Part shown: in pieces, positions 54,967 to 63,830 of the stretch
How the letters are laid out: the number at the start of each line of letters is the position of its first letter
Numbering within the stretch: position 1 is the first letter of the stretch
DNA from: Lysobacter firmicutimachus
GTDB taxonomy: Bacteria > Pseudomonadota > Gammaproteobacteria > Xanthomonadales > Xanthomonadaceae
DNA: 64,000 nt
Direction of reading: 5' to 3'
NCBI RefSeq assembly: GCF_037027445.1
Contig: NZ_JBANDL010000002.1
Span: 1,178,001 to 1,242,000, forward strand
Program-made: the position numbers and the translations under genes
Notes under the pieces: model-generated
The model's input: only the letters and a program-made list of their open reading frames with translations
Databases searched by the model: none
Told to the model about the DNA's origin: nothing

Positions 54967-56841
54967 GTGACTTTGCCTTGCTGCGCCCCGCGCCTGCGTC
55001 TTGCTTCCCTGTGTTTCGCCGGCGGCGTGCTTGCCGCCCCCGGCCTGGCCGCCGCCGCGCCCGCCGCGGTCGATCTGGATCAGGTCGTGGTCACCGCCAC
55101 CCGCACCGCCCAGACCCAGGACGCCACTCTCGCCGCGGTGACGGTGATCGATCGCGCCGAAATCGAACGGCGCCAGCCGGCCTCGCTGCCGGATTTGCTG
55201 CGCGGCGCGCCGGGCGTGTCGCTGGCCAATAACGGCGGCGCCGGCAAGCAGACCTCGCTGTTCCTGCGCGGCACCGAATCCGATCACGTACTGGTGTTGG
55301 TCGACGGCATCAAGCTCGGTTCGGCGACCAGCGGCGGAACCGCGCTGCAGGACATTCCGGTCGAACAGATCGAGCGGGTCGAGATCGTGCGCGGGCCGTT
55401 CTCCAGCCTGTACGGCTCCGAAGCCCTCGGCGGAGTGATCCAGATCTTCACCCGCCGTCCGCAGGGCGCGTTCGCGCCGAGCTTCAGCGCCGCGATCGGC
55501 AGCTACCAGACCCACCGCGCCAGCGCCGGCGTGGCCGGCAAGGGCGAGCGCGGCTGGTACTCGGTCAATGCCGCACACGAAGACACCGACGGCATCAATG
55601 CCTGTCGCGGCAAGCCGGCGCCGCGCGGCGCCGGTTGTTTCACTAACTCGCCCGACCGCGACGGCTACCGCAACCAGTCGTTGACCGTGCAGGGCGGCTA
55701 CCGTTTCGGCGAGCGCTGGGAGGCCGAGGCGCGCGCGTTCCGCGCCGAGGCTCATAACGAATACGACGGCAGCCAGAACAATCAGGCCGACAGCGTGCAG
55801 CAGGTGCTCGGCGCCAAGCTGCGCTATCGCCCCAGCGAGCGCATCGGCGTCAGCGCCGGCGCCGGCCGCAGCGAAGATCTCAGCGAGGCCTATCGCAACG
55901 GCAAGTACTCCAGCACCTTCGAGACCCGCCGCGAGCTGGGCTCGCTGCAGGCCGACCTCGGTCTCGGCGAGGGCCTGTTGACCCTGGGTTTCGACTGGCA
56001 GCGCGACCGCGTCGACAGCAACGTCGCCTATGCCCGCGACGGCCGCATCCTGCGCGGTGCCTTCGGCCAGTGGCAGCAGGACGTCGGCGCGCATGCGCTG
56101 CAGGCCAGCCTGCGCCGCGACGAGGACAGCCAGTTCGGCGGCGAGACCACCGGCAGCCTGCTGTGGGGCTGGAACCTGAGCGAATCGCTGCGCCTGACCG
56201 CGAGCTACGGCACCGCGTTCAAGGCGCCGACCTTCAACGAGCTGTACTACCCCAATTACGGCAACCCCGATTTGGGCGCGGAAACCTCGCGCAGCGTCGA
56301 GCTCGGCCTGCGCGGCACCTGGGGCGAGCGCCGCCAGCACGTGTGGTCGCTCAACGCCTTCCAGAACAAGATCGACGATCTGATCGCCTACGACGCCTCG
56401 ATCGGCCTGCCGGGCAACGTCGACAGCGCGCGCATTCGGGGGCTGGAGGCGGCATTGGACACGCAGCTGGCGCAATGGGATCTGCGCGCCAGCGCGACCT
56501 GGCTGGACGCGCGCAACCTCAGCCCCGGGGGCAATCGCGACAACTGGCTGCCGCGCCGTGCACGGCAAAGCGCGCGCATCGACCTGGACCGGCGGGTGAA
56601 CGCGTTCTCGTTCGGCGCCAGTGTCTATGCCGCCGGAGAACGCTACGACGACCTCGCCAATAGCCGCCGCTTGGGCGGCTATGCCCTGGCCGATCTGCGT
56701 CTGGGCTATGCCTTCCACCCGTCGTGGAGCGTGCAGTTGAGCGCCGACAACGTGTTCGACCGTCGCTACGAGACCGCTGCGTTCTACAACCAGCCCGGCC
56801 GCAACTACCTGTTGAGCCTGCGTTACCGACCCGCGCGCTGA
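54967..56841 (+). CDS. btuB: vitamin B12 TonB-dependent receptor BtuB
   Basis: BtuB imports cobalamin across the outer membrane. GTG 54967 follows GGAGA by 6 bases and gives 624 residues (E. coli BtuB is 614); the frame stays open to 54757 only through the riboswitch. Signal peptide to about residue 31 (LAAAAP), TonB box-like DLDQVVVTATR, plug with DLLRGAPGVSLANNGG, SLFLRGTESDHVLVLVDGIK and VEIVRGPFSSLYGSEALGG, and barrel ending YLLSLRYRPAR. The riboswitch and downstream corrinoid genes support the assignment. Confidence 0.93.
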   Translation: MTLPCCAPRLRLASLCFAGGVLAAPGLAAAAPAAVDLDQVVVTATRTAQTQDATLAAVTVIDRAEIERRQPASLPDLLRGAPGVSLANNGGAGKQTSLFLRGTESDHVLVLVDGIKLGSATSGGTALQDIPVEQIERVEIVRGPFSSLYGSEALGGVIQIFTRRPQGAFAPSFSAAIGSYQTHRASAGVAGKGERGWYSVNAAHEDTDGINACRGKPAPRGAGCFTNSPDRDGYRNQSLTVQGGYRFGERWEAEARAFRAEAHNEYDGSQNNQADSVQQVLGAKLRYRPSERIGVSAGAGRSEDLSEAYRNGKYSSTFETRRELGSLQADLGLGEGLLTLGFDWQRDRVDSNVAYARDGRILRGAFGQWQQDVGAHALQASLRRDEDSQFGGETTGSLLWGWNLSESLRLTASYGTAFKAPTFNELYYPNYGNPDLGAETSRSVELGLRGTWGERRQHVWSLNAFQNKIDDLIAYDASIGLPGNVDSARIRGLEAALDTQLAQWDLRASATWLDARNLSPGGNRDNWLPRRARQSARIDLDRRVNAFSFGASVYAAGERYDDLANSRRLGGYALADLRLGYAFHPSWSVQLSADNVFDRRYETAAFYNQPGRNYLLSLRYRPAR

Positions 56842-56889
56842 CCCCATCACCATCGCCGGCGTGCGCGCCGGCTCCACCGAGGCCTGCCG

Positions 56890-57540
56890 ATGAACCCGCC
56901 GACCCGCCCCCACGCAGCGAGCGCCGCTGCCTTGCCGAACGCGGACGCGGACGCCGCGGTCTGGTCGCGACCGGCGCGCGCCGCGGTGGCGGGCGCGCTG
57001 CTGGCCTTGATGCTCGGCACCCGTTTCCATCATCTGGGCAGCGCTTTGCATCTGCCGGACGCGTCGATGGCGGTGTTCTTCCTCGGCGGCCTGTTCCTGC
57101 GCCGGCATCTGGGGTTCCTGGCCTATCTTGGGATGGCGGTGGCGGTCGACTACCTCGCCATCACCGGGCGCGGATTGGGCTTCTTCCAGCACTACTGCGT
57201 GACGCCGTCCTATGCCTTCCTGCTGCTCGCCTATGCCGCGCTGTGGTACGGCGGGCGCTGGGTCGCGCCGCGGCTGGCGCCGGAATGGCGCGCACTGGCG
57301 GCGACCCTCGCGGTCGCCGCGTTGGCCGCCAGCGTCTCGTTCCTGGTTTCCAACGGCGCGTTCTACTGGTTCGGCGGACGCTACGCCGATCCGAACCTGG
57401 CCGAGTACCTGAGTCGGCTGTGGCGTTGGGGGCCGCTGTTCGTACGCACCACGCTCGGTTACGTCGTCGTCGCCCTGGGCTTCTACGCAGTGATCGCCCA
57501 CCACCTGCGCCAGCTCGCCGTCGCCCGCCGCCACGATTGA
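56890..57540 (+). CDS. btuM: BtuM-like solitary ECF S-component (copy 1)
   Basis: The 216-residue protein has a variable N-terminus and about six membrane segments from residue 30 on. Its place between btuB and cobO under a cobalamin riboswitch, its size, and a single conserved cysteine (Cys103 in HYCVTPSYA) fit BtuM, the solitary S-component for cobalamin in proteobacteria. In the known structure a Cys coordinates cobalt. It is a diverged tandem paralogue of the next gene (shared SMAVFF/SWAVFF, CVTPSY/CLSPAY, ALWYGGR/ALWFGGR, SNGAFYWFGGRYAD/SKGGFYFLSGRYPD). Assignment rests on context and pattern. Confidence 0.72.
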   Translation: MNPPTRPHAASAAALPNADADAAVWSRPARAAVAGALLALMLGTRFHHLGSALHLPDASMAVFFLGGLFLRRHLGFLAYLGMAVAVDYLAITGRGLGFFQHYCVTPSYAFLLLAYAALWYGGRWVAPRLAPEWRALAATLAVAALAASVSFLVSNGAFYWFGGRYADPNLAEYLSRLWRWGPLFVRTTLGYVVVALGFYAVIAHHLRQLAVARRHD

Positions 57541-57583
57541 TCCGCGCATCGTCACTCATCCGTTCCGTCATCGGAGTCCGAGC

Positions 57584-58195
57584 ATGTCCCCGACCCTAGA
57601 GCAAACCCCCGTCGCCCCCTTGCCGCTGCGCTCGCGCAGCGCCCAGATCGGCGTCGGCCTGGCCTTGGCCGTCCTGATGATCTGCACCCGCGGCCAGCAC
57701 TTCGCCAGCGTCGACGCGCTGCCCAGCGCGTCGTGGGCGGTGTTCTTCCTCGCTGGCGCGATGCTGCGCCCGGCCTGGGGCTTTCCGGCGCTGTTCCTGC
57801 TGTCCTCGCTGTTGGATTTGGGCAGCCTGGCACAGGGGCGGATCACCGATTGGTGCCTGTCGCCGGCGTACTGGGCGTTGGCCTTCGCCTACGGTGCGCT
57901 GTGGTTCGGCGGCCGGATCTACGCGCGGGCGCATCGCGACGCCTGGAGCGCGGTGCCGCGGCTGGCGTGGGTGTTGCTGGCGACGTCGGCGGTCGCTTAT
58001 CTGATTTCCAAGGGCGGTTTCTACTTCCTGTCCGGTCGCTACCCCGACGCCAGCCTGGCCGGCTTCCTCGAGCGGGTTCCGCAGTACTACCCGCGCAGCC
58101 TGGGCGCCCTGGCCGGCTATGTGGGCGCGGGCTTCGCAGCGTATTCGCTGGCGCGCCTGGTCGGCCAGCGCCCGCGCGTCGGAGCGGCGGCGTGA
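57584..58195 (+). CDS. btuM: BtuM-like solitary ECF S-component (copy 2)
   Basis: The 203-residue paralogue of the preceding gene has the same six-segment layout, Cys91 in DWCLSPAYW, ALWFGGRIYAR and GGFYFLSGRYPDASLAGFLE. Two copies side by side are not expected for a transporter thought to act alone, so the pair may act as a heterodimer or differ in corrinoid preference. The stop overlaps the cobO GTG. Confidence 0.72.
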   Translation: MSPTLEQTPVAPLPLRSRSAQIGVGLALAVLMICTRGQHFASVDALPSASWAVFFLAGAMLRPAWGFPALFLLSSLLDLGSLAQGRITDWCLSPAYWALAFAYGALWFGGRIYARAHRDAWSAVPRLAWVLLATSAVAYLISKGGFYFLSGRYPDASLAGFLERVPQYYPRSLGALAGYVGAGFAAYSLARLVGQRPRVGAAA

Positions 58196-58842
58196 GCGCC
58201 GACGGCCCCGCCGAGGACATGGCGACCTCGCGCGCCGGTTATGCGGCGACCTCCGAAGAGCGTCATCGCGAGCGCATGCAGCGCAAGAAGGAACTGATCG
58301 ACCGCAAGATCGCCCGCGCCACGGTCGAGCGCGGCGTGCTGGTGGTCAACACCGGCAACGGCAAGGGCAAGAGCTCATCCGGCTTCGGCATGCTGGCGCG
58401 CTCGCTCGGTCACGGTCTGCGTTGCGGCGTGGTGCAGTTCATCAAGGGCAGCTTCTCGACCGGCGAGGAGGCGTTCTTCCGCCGCTTCGAGGAGCTGGAC
58501 TATCACGTGATGGGCGAGGGCTTCACCTGGGAGACCCAGGACAAGCAGCGCGACATCGCCGCCGCACAGGCGGCCTGGGCGGTGGCGGCGCGGATGCTGG
58601 CCGACCCGGACTACGACTTCGTCCTGCTCGACGAACTCAATATCGCCCTGGCGCACCGTTACATCGCCCTCGACGACGTGCTCGCCGCGACCGCGGCCCG
58701 GCCCGAGCGCCAGCACGTGGTGATCACCGGCCGCGGCGCGCCCGACGCGCTGGTCGAGGCCGCCGACACGGTCACCGAGATGCGCATGGTCAAGCATGCG
58801 TTCAAGGCGGGGATCAAGGCGCAGAAGGGGATTGAGTTGTGA
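58192..58842 (+). CDS. cobO: cob(I)yrinic acid a,c-diamide adenosyltransferase (CobO/BtuR)
   Basis: CobO/BtuR transfers the adenosyl group of ATP to cob(I)alamin or its precursors. GTG 58192 behind GGAG gives 216 residues (ATG 58219 would give 207). The N-terminal helix ERHRERMQRKKELIDRKI, the P-loop-like VVNTGNGKGKSSSGFGM, FIKGSF, FVLLDELNIAL and VVITGRGAPDALVEAAD are family features. The stop overlaps the cbiA GTG. Confidence 0.94.
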   Translation: MSADGPAEDMATSRAGYAATSEERHRERMQRKKELIDRKIARATVERGVLVVNTGNGKGKSSSGFGMLARSLGHGLRCGVVQFIKGSFSTGEEAFFRRFEELDYHVMGEGFTWETQDKQRDIAAAQAAWAVAARMLADPDYDFVLLDELNIALAHRYIALDDVLAATAARPERQHVVITGRGAPDALVEAADTVTEMRMVKHAFKAGIKAQKGIEL

Positions 58843-60215
58843 ACACGGGATGGGGGATTCGGGATTCGGGATTGGCGACGGCCGAAGCCGGCGACTCCGC
58901 GTTGCCGAATCCCGAATCCCCGATTCCGAATTCCAGCTGTCCGGCCCTGCTCGTCTCCGCCCCCGCCTCGGGCCAGGGCAAGACCAGCGTCACCGCGGCG
59001 ATCGCGCGTTGGCACGCGCGGCAGGGGCGGCGGGTGCGGGTGTTCAAGACCGGGCCGGATTTTCTCGATCCGATGGTGCTCGAGCGCGCCAGCGGGCATC
59101 CGGTCTACCAACTGGATCTGTGGATGTGCGGCGAGGCCGAGGTGCGCGCGCGGCTGCATCGCGCCGCGGGCGAGGCCGATCTGATCCTGATCGAGGGCGT
59201 GATGGGGCTGTTCGACGGCAAGCCGTCCAGCGCCGACCTGGCAGTCGCGCTGGGCGTGCCGGTGCTGGCGGTGATCGACGGTTCGTCGATGGCGCAGACC
59301 TTCGGCGCGCTCGCCGCCGGCCTGGCGCGCTACCGCGACGACGTGCGCGTGTACGGCGTCGCCGCCAACCGGATCGGCAGCGAGTATCACGCGCGCTTGC
59401 TGCGCGAGAGCCTGCCGGCGGAACTGCGCTGGCTCGGCGCGCTGCCGCGCGACCCGGCGATGGCGCTGCCGGAGCGGCATCTGGGCCTGGTTTCGGCGGG
59501 CGAACTCGGCGATCTCGATGCGCGCCTGGACGCGCTCGCCGACGCCTGGGGCGCGCACGCCGACGCCGAACTGCCGCCGCCGGTCGAATTCGCCGCGGCC
59601 GCGCCGCCGCCGGTGCCGCCGGCGCTGCGCGGGAAGACCGTCGCGATCGCCCGCGACGCGGCGTTCTGCTTCCTGTATCCGGCCAATCTGGAGCTGTTGC
59701 GCGAGGCCGGCGCCGAGCTGGCATTCTTCTCGCCGCTGGCCGGGGACGCGCTGCCCTGCTGCGATGCGGTGTGGCTGCCGGGCGGTTATCCGGAGCTGCA
59801 CCTGCCGGCCTTGTCGGCGCGCGCCGACTTGCGCGCGCAGTTGTGCGCGCTGCGCGACGCCGGCACGCCGATCCTGGCCGAATGCGGCGGCCTGTTGTAT
59901 GCGCTGGACCGGCTCAGCGACCGCGACGGCGCGCAAGGCCGGATGGCCGGCCTGTTGCCGGGCCACGCCGCGCTGCAGCCGAAACTGGCGGCGCTGGGCC
60001 TGCAGTCGGTGGAACTGCCCGAAGGCGAGTTGCGCGGGCACACCTTCCACTATGCGCGCGCCGAGATCGCGGCCGCGCCGATCGCGCACTCGCACAATCC
60101 CAACGGCGGTCCCAGCCGCGAAGCGCTGTACCGCGACCGTCGGCTCAGCGCCAGCTTCGTGCATTTCTATTTCCCGTCCAACCCGGAGGCGGCGTTGCGT
60201 CTGTTCCTGCCATGA
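58839..60215 (+). CDS. cbiA: cobyrinate a,c-diamide synthase
   Basis: CbiA/CobB amidates the a and c side chains of cobyrinate using glutamine and ATP. The 458-residue product has an N-terminal synthetase domain with the P-loop SAPASGQGKTSV, FKTGPDFLDP and EGVMGLFDG, and a C-terminal class I glutaminase-like domain with the Cys in ILAECGGLLYAL and a late SFVHFYFPSNP. GTG 58839 overlaps cobO. The first about 33 residues (GIRDSGLA...NPESPIPNS) are encoded by an inverted repeat pair at 58854-58938 and precede the usual family start near LLVSAPASG. Confidence 0.92.
   Translation: MNTGWGIRDSGLATAEAGDSALPNPESPIPNSSCPALLVSAPASGQGKTSVTAAIARWHARQGRRVRVFKTGPDFLDPMVLERASGHPVYQLDLWMCGEAEVRARLHRAAGEADLILIEGVMGLFDGKPSSADLAVALGVPVLAVIDGSSMAQTFGALAAGLARYRDDVRVYGVAANRIGSEYHARLLRESLPAELRWLGALPRDPAMALPERHLGLVSAGELGDLDARLDALADAWGAHADAELPPPVEFAAAAPPPVPPALRGKTVAIARDAAFCFLYPANLELLREAGAELAFFSPLAGDALPCCDAVWLPGGYPELHLPALSARADLRAQLCALRDAGTPILAECGGLLYALDRLSDRDGAQGRMAGLLPGHAALQPKLAALGLQSVELPEGELRGHTFHYARAEIAAAPIAHSHNPNGGPSREALYRDRRLSASFVHFYFPSNPEAALRLFLP
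58854..58938. repeat. GGGATTCGGGATT-type inverted repeat inside the 5' end of cbiA
   Basis: The left arm GGGATTCGGGATTCGGGATT (58855-58874) and right arm GAATCCCGAATCCCCGATTC (58908-58927, then CGAATTCC) are the same element as at 5571, 10136 and 17945. Here the element lies within the translated region, in frame and without stops. Confidence 0.85.
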
Positions 60216-60281
60216 GCGCGCTGTCGTGAGCACGCTGTCGTGAGCATGCCTTCGTGAGTGCGCCCTGATGAGCGCTGCCTT
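60212..60281 (+). repeat. five tandem 14-base start-stop units between cbiA and cbiB
   Basis: Five adjacent 14-base units begin at 60212, 60226, 60240, 60254 and 60268: ATGAGCGCGCTGTC, GTGAGCACGCTGTC, GTGAGCATGCCTTC, GTGAGTGCGCCCTG and ATGAGCGCTGCCTT. The first ATG overlaps the cbiA stop and the last is the cbiB start. Each of the first four units opens a 4- or 5-codon frame whose TGA overlaps the start of the next unit (GTGA or TGATG). The only ribosome-site-like GGAGG (60184-60188) is 23 bases before the first unit. Confidence 0.9.
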
Positions 60282-61197
60282 GCTGGTGCTGAGCCTGTTC
60301 GCCGGGGTGATGCTCGACGCGGCGTTCGGCGAACCGCGGCGCGCCCATCCGCTGGTCGGCTTCGGCCGGCTGGTGCGGGCGATCGAAAACGCTGGGCATG
60401 CCGACGGGCGCCTGCGCGGCGTCTTGGCCTGGTCGCTCGCGGTGGCGCCGATCGTCGCCGCGACGGCGTATTTGCAGCTCATCCTGATGGCCCGATCGCC
60501 GTGGGCCGGGAGCGCGTTCGGCGCCGTCGTGCTGTATCTGTGCATCGGCTTGCGCAGCCTCGACGAGCATGCCGTGCCGGTGGCCTGCGCCTTGCGCGAC
60601 GGCGATCTGCAGGCGGCGCGGGACGCGGTGGCGCGCATCGTCAGCCGAGATACCGCCGTGTTGGACGCCGAGCGCGTGGCGGCGGCGGCGACCGAGTCGG
60701 TGCTGGAAAACGGCAACGATGCGGTGTTCGGCGCGCTGTTCTGGTACGTAGCGCTGGGGCCGGCCGGCGCGGTCGGCTATCGGCTGGCCAATACGCTGGA
60801 CGCGATGTGGGGCTATCGCACGCCGCGCTACGAGCGTTTCGGCTGGGCCGCCGCGCGCATCGACGACGTGTTGAACTGGCTGCCCGCGCGACTGACCGCG
60901 CTGACCTACGCCGTGCTCGGCGACACCGCGGCGGCGTGGCGCTGCTGGCGCGCGCAGGCGCCGCAGTGGGACAGTCCCAACGCGGGACCGGTGATGGCCG
61001 CCGGCGCCGGCGCCTTGCGCGTGCGCCTGGGCGGGGCCGCGCCGTATCACGGCCGGTGGGAGCCGCGCCCCGAACTCGGCGAAGGCGCGGCGCCGGATGC
61101 GGAATCTATCGAGCGCGCGCAACGCCTGGTCGGACGCGGCGCGATGCTGTGGCTGGCGACGATCGCTTTCGGCGCATGGCTCTGGCGCGCGCTCTGA
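60268..61197 (+). CDS. cbiB: adenosylcobinamide-phosphate synthase CbiB
   Basis: CbiB/CobD attaches aminopropanol (phosphate) to adenosylcobyric acid, forming the lower-loop linker, at the membrane. The 309-residue product has several membrane segments and the family features [84 protein letters not shown] and [10 protein letters not shown]. Translation probably depends on reinitiation through the repeat ladder that precedes it. It is the last gene of the riboswitch-led operon in view. Confidence 0.94.
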   Translation: MSAALLVLSLFAGVMLDAAFGEPRRAHPLVGFGRLVRAIENAGHADGRLRGVLAWSLAVAPIVAATAYLQLILMARSPWAGSAFGAVVLYLCIGLRSLDEHAVPVACALRDGDLQAARDAVARIVSRDTAVLDAERVAAAATESVLENGNDAVFGALFWYVALGPAGAVGYRLANTLDAMWGYRTPRYERFGWAAARIDDVLNWLPARLTALTYAVLGDTAAAWRCWRAQAPQWDSPNAGPVMAAGAGALRVRLGGAAPYHGRWEPRPELGEGAAPDAESIERAQRLVGRGAMLWLATIAFGAWLWRAL

Positions 61198-61249
61198 GCT
61201 GCGGCGCATGCGGCGTGCGGCGTCGCGCGCGCCATACTGCGGTGTGCAG

Positions 61250-61278
61250 TTGCGGCGCCGCAGGCGCTCGCCTAAAGT
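61250..61278 (+). promoter_or_regulatory. possible promoter of the second riboswitch transcript
   Basis: TTGCGG (61250-61255) and TAAAGT (61273-61278) are 17 bases apart, with 3 and 4 of 6 consensus matches. Transcription would start near 61285, just ahead of the riboswitch. Confidence 0.3.
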
Positions 61279-61289
61279 CGCGCCGTCCA

Positions 61290-61492
61290 CAGGGTTCGCC
61301 GCGCAAGCCATCGCGCGGCATCGGCCGCAAGGCCGAAGGGAAGTCCGGTGACGCCGGCGCCGCGATGCGGCCCGGCCATTCCGGCGCAGCCCCCGCTGCT
61401 GTAAGCCTGACGAATCCGCCCATACGCCACTGGTCGTCGCGACCGGGAAGGCCGGCGGAGGAGGTCGAAGGCGAGCCAGAAGACCGACCCTG
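61290..61492 (+). ncRNA. cobalamin riboswitch before the second TonB receptor
   Basis: In order: GAAGGGAAGTCCGGTGACGC (61335-61354), GCGCAGCCCCCGCTGCTGTA (61384-61403) with AGCCTGACG after it, GCCACTGG (61426-61433), ACCGGGAAGG (61442-61451) and the B12 box GGCGAGCCAGAAGACCGACC (61470-61489). This is the standard cobalamin aptamer order, independent of the first one. The leader continues 235 bases to ATG 61728 with no gene; no expression-platform hairpin as clear as in the first copy is visible. Edges are approximate. Confidence 0.92.
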
Positions 61493-61727
61493 CGGCGATC
61501 AGTCGAACATGCGCTCCGGGGTGCGGGCGCGGGACTGGAGTCGAATCCCGATCGCGTCGCATCCGGCTGTGGCCGGTGCGTCCGCGCGCGGGCCGGGTTC
61601 GTGCGTGGACGCGTCGCGGCACCGCGATGCGCCGGCGCCGGCCGCTCCGGGCCTGCGGGCATCCCGTGCGCGAGCACCGGAGACCGCCCGCTTGTCAGCC
61701 CGCCTCTTTGATCGCAGGACCCACCGC

Positions 61728-63830
61728 ATGCCCATGCGCGGCGCCTTGCCGCTGCGTCGCCTGAGCTTGGCCCTGATCGGACTGGCCTTCGCCGACACCG
61801 CCTGCGCCGACGATTCCACCACCCTCGACGCGGTGCAGGTGCGCGCGCAGTCGCCGCTGGAGCGGGTCGCCGACGCCGGCAGCCGGCTCGGCCTGAGCCT
61901 GCGCGAGTTGCCGGCTGCGGTCGAAATCCTCGACGGCGAAACTTTGCGCGAGCGCGGCGACGACACGCCGCAGCGGGCGCTGGCGCGCGCGGCCGGCGTG
62001 GTGCCGATGGGCGCGCCCGGCAACGGCGGCTCTTCCTTGAGCCTGCGCGGCTTCTCCGGCCACGGTTCGGTGGCGCAGGTGTACGACGGAACGCGCGTGT
62101 TCGTCGCCTCCGGCACGCTGAGCTTTCCCGGCGATACCTGGCAACTCGACCGGATCGAGGTGCTGCGCGGCCCGGCCTCGGTGTTATTCGGCGACAGCAG
62201 CATCGGCGGCGTGGTGCATTACGTGCCGCGCGCGTTGCAGAGCGCGCCGCGGCGCGAGGCGATGCTGGCGGCGTCGAGCTGGGACGGGTACCGCTTCGGT
62301 CTCGGCGCGGGGCAGGGCGCGGGCGAGCGGGTGCGCTGGCGCGCCGACCTGACCGGCGCCGGCGGCAACGGCGATATCGACCGCGCCGGCTACGAGCGCT
62401 ACGGCTTCTCCGGCGCGGTGGCCTGGGACCTCAGCCCGCGCCTGACCGCGACCCTCAAGTACGACGGCGGCCGTCGCCACGACCCGCGCTACTTCGGTAC
62501 GCCGCTGGTCGACGGCCGGCTCGACCGGCGCTTGCGCGAGCGCAATTACGACGTCGCCGACAGCCATGTCCGCTACGACGACGGCCTGGCGCGGCTGCGC
62601 TTCGACTATGCGCTGGGCGCCCGCACCCAACTGGTCGCCGAGACCTACCACGTCGCGATCGACCGGCGCTGGCGCAATGCCGAGAGTTACGCCTTCGATC
62701 CGCGCAAGAGCACGGTCGTGCGCAGCGATTTCATCGCGATCGGCCACGACCAGGAGCAGTGGGGCCAGCGTTTCGACCTGCTCGCCGTGGGCGAGCTGTG
62801 GGGGCGCGCGCAGCGCCTGAACCTGGGCGCCGAAGCCACGCGGGTGCGCTTCACCCACAGCAACAACGGCCCCTACGGCGGCCGCGACACGGTGCCGGCG
62901 TTCGACTTCGCCCCCGGCGGCTTCGTCAACCTCGCCGGCACCCGGCCGCGCTTCAGCAGCATCACCCGCCAGCGCGCGCTGTACCTGGAGCACAGCATCG
63001 AACTGTGGCCGCGCTGGACCTTGGTCGGCGGCCTGCGCCGCGAGCGCATCGAAGTGCAGCGCAAGGAGCTGCCGGCCGGCACCGGCTTCGGCACGCAATT
63101 CGATTTCACCGCCTGGCGCCTGGGCACGGTGTTCGCGTTCGACGGGCGGACGTCGCTGTACGCGCAGACCAGCAAGGGCATCGATCCGATTTCGGGCTTG
63201 GTGACCCTGCCGCTGGCGCAGAAGGACTGGTCGCTGACCCCGGCGCGGCAGATCGAGATCGGCCTCAAGCAGGGCTTCGCCGGCGGCCGCGGCGACTGGT
63301 CGCTGGCGGCGTACCGGATCGAGAAGCGCAACCTGCTCAGCCGCGACGAGGAGGACCCCAACCGGGTCCAGCAGATCGGGCAGCGCAGTTCGCGCGGCCT
63401 CGAACTCGGCCTGGGCTACGCGTTTTCGCCGCGCTGGCGGGTCGACGCCAATGCCGCGGTGCTGGACGCGCGCTTCGACGACTTCAACGAAGTCGTCGCG
63501 GGCCGGCTGGTGTCGCGCAACGGTCGCACCCCGGCCAATACGCCCGAGCGCGTGTTCAATCTGTGGCTGGGCTTCGACCCGGTCGAACGCTGGAGCGCCG
63601 CGCTGGGGCTGCGCCGGGTCGGCCACCGTTACAACGACAACGCCAATACCTCGCGCATCGACGGCTACACCGTCGCCGACGCGCAACTGTCCTGGCGTCC
63701 CCGCACCGGCAGCCGGCTGACCTTGCGCGCGCGCAATCTCGGCGATGCGCTGTACGTCGGCTCGGGCCGCTCACAGGCGCTGCTCGGGCCGGGACGCGAG
63801 TTCGAGCTGGAATGGACGCAGCGCTTTTGA
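61728..63830 (+). CDS. TonB-dependent receptor under cobalamin riboswitch
   Basis: ATG 61728 gives 700 residues (ATG 61734 also possible); the frame is open upstream only through the leader. A signal peptide ending DTACA precedes TTLDAVQVRAQS, a plug of the siderophore-receptor type (LRELPAAVEILDGETLRERG, SSLSLRGFSGHGSVAQVYDG, DRIEVLRGPASVLFGDSSIG) and a barrel ending REFELEWTQRF. By sequence it groups with TonB siderophore receptors rather than BtuB, but the riboswitch suggests it imports a corrinoid or a cobalt or metal chelate. The downstream PepSY gene overlaps its end. Confidence 0.88.
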   Translation: MPMRGALPLRRLSLALIGLAFADTACADDSTTLDAVQVRAQSPLERVADAGSRLGLSLRELPAAVEILDGETLRERGDDTPQRALARAAGVVPMGAPGNGGSSLSLRGFSGHGSVAQVYDGTRVFVASGTLSFPGDTWQLDRIEVLRGPASVLFGDSSIGGVVHYVPRALQSAPRREAMLAASSWDGYRFGLGAGQGAGERVRWRADLTGAGGNGDIDRAGYERYGFSGAVAWDLSPRLTATLKYDGGRRHDPRYFGTPLVDGRLDRRLRERNYDVADSHVRYDDGLARLRFDYALGARTQLVAETYHVAIDRRWRNAESYAFDPRKSTVVRSDFIAIGHDQEQWGQRFDLLAVGELWGRAQRLNLGAEATRVRFTHSNNGPYGGRDTVPAFDFAPGGFVNLAGTRPRFSSITRQRALYLEHSIELWPRWTLVGGLRRERIEVQRKELPAGTGFGTQFDFTAWRLGTVFAFDGRTSLYAQTSKGIDPISGLVTLPLAQKDWSLTPARQIEIGLKQGFAGGRGDWSLAAYRIEKRNLLSRDEEDPNRVQQIGQRSSRGLELGLGYAFSPRWRVDANAAVLDARFDDFNEVVAGRLVSRNGRTPANTPERVFNLWLGFDPVERWSAALGLRRVGHRYNDNANTSRIDGYTVADAQLSWRPRTGSRLTLRARNLGDALYVGSGRSQALLGPGREFELEWTQRF

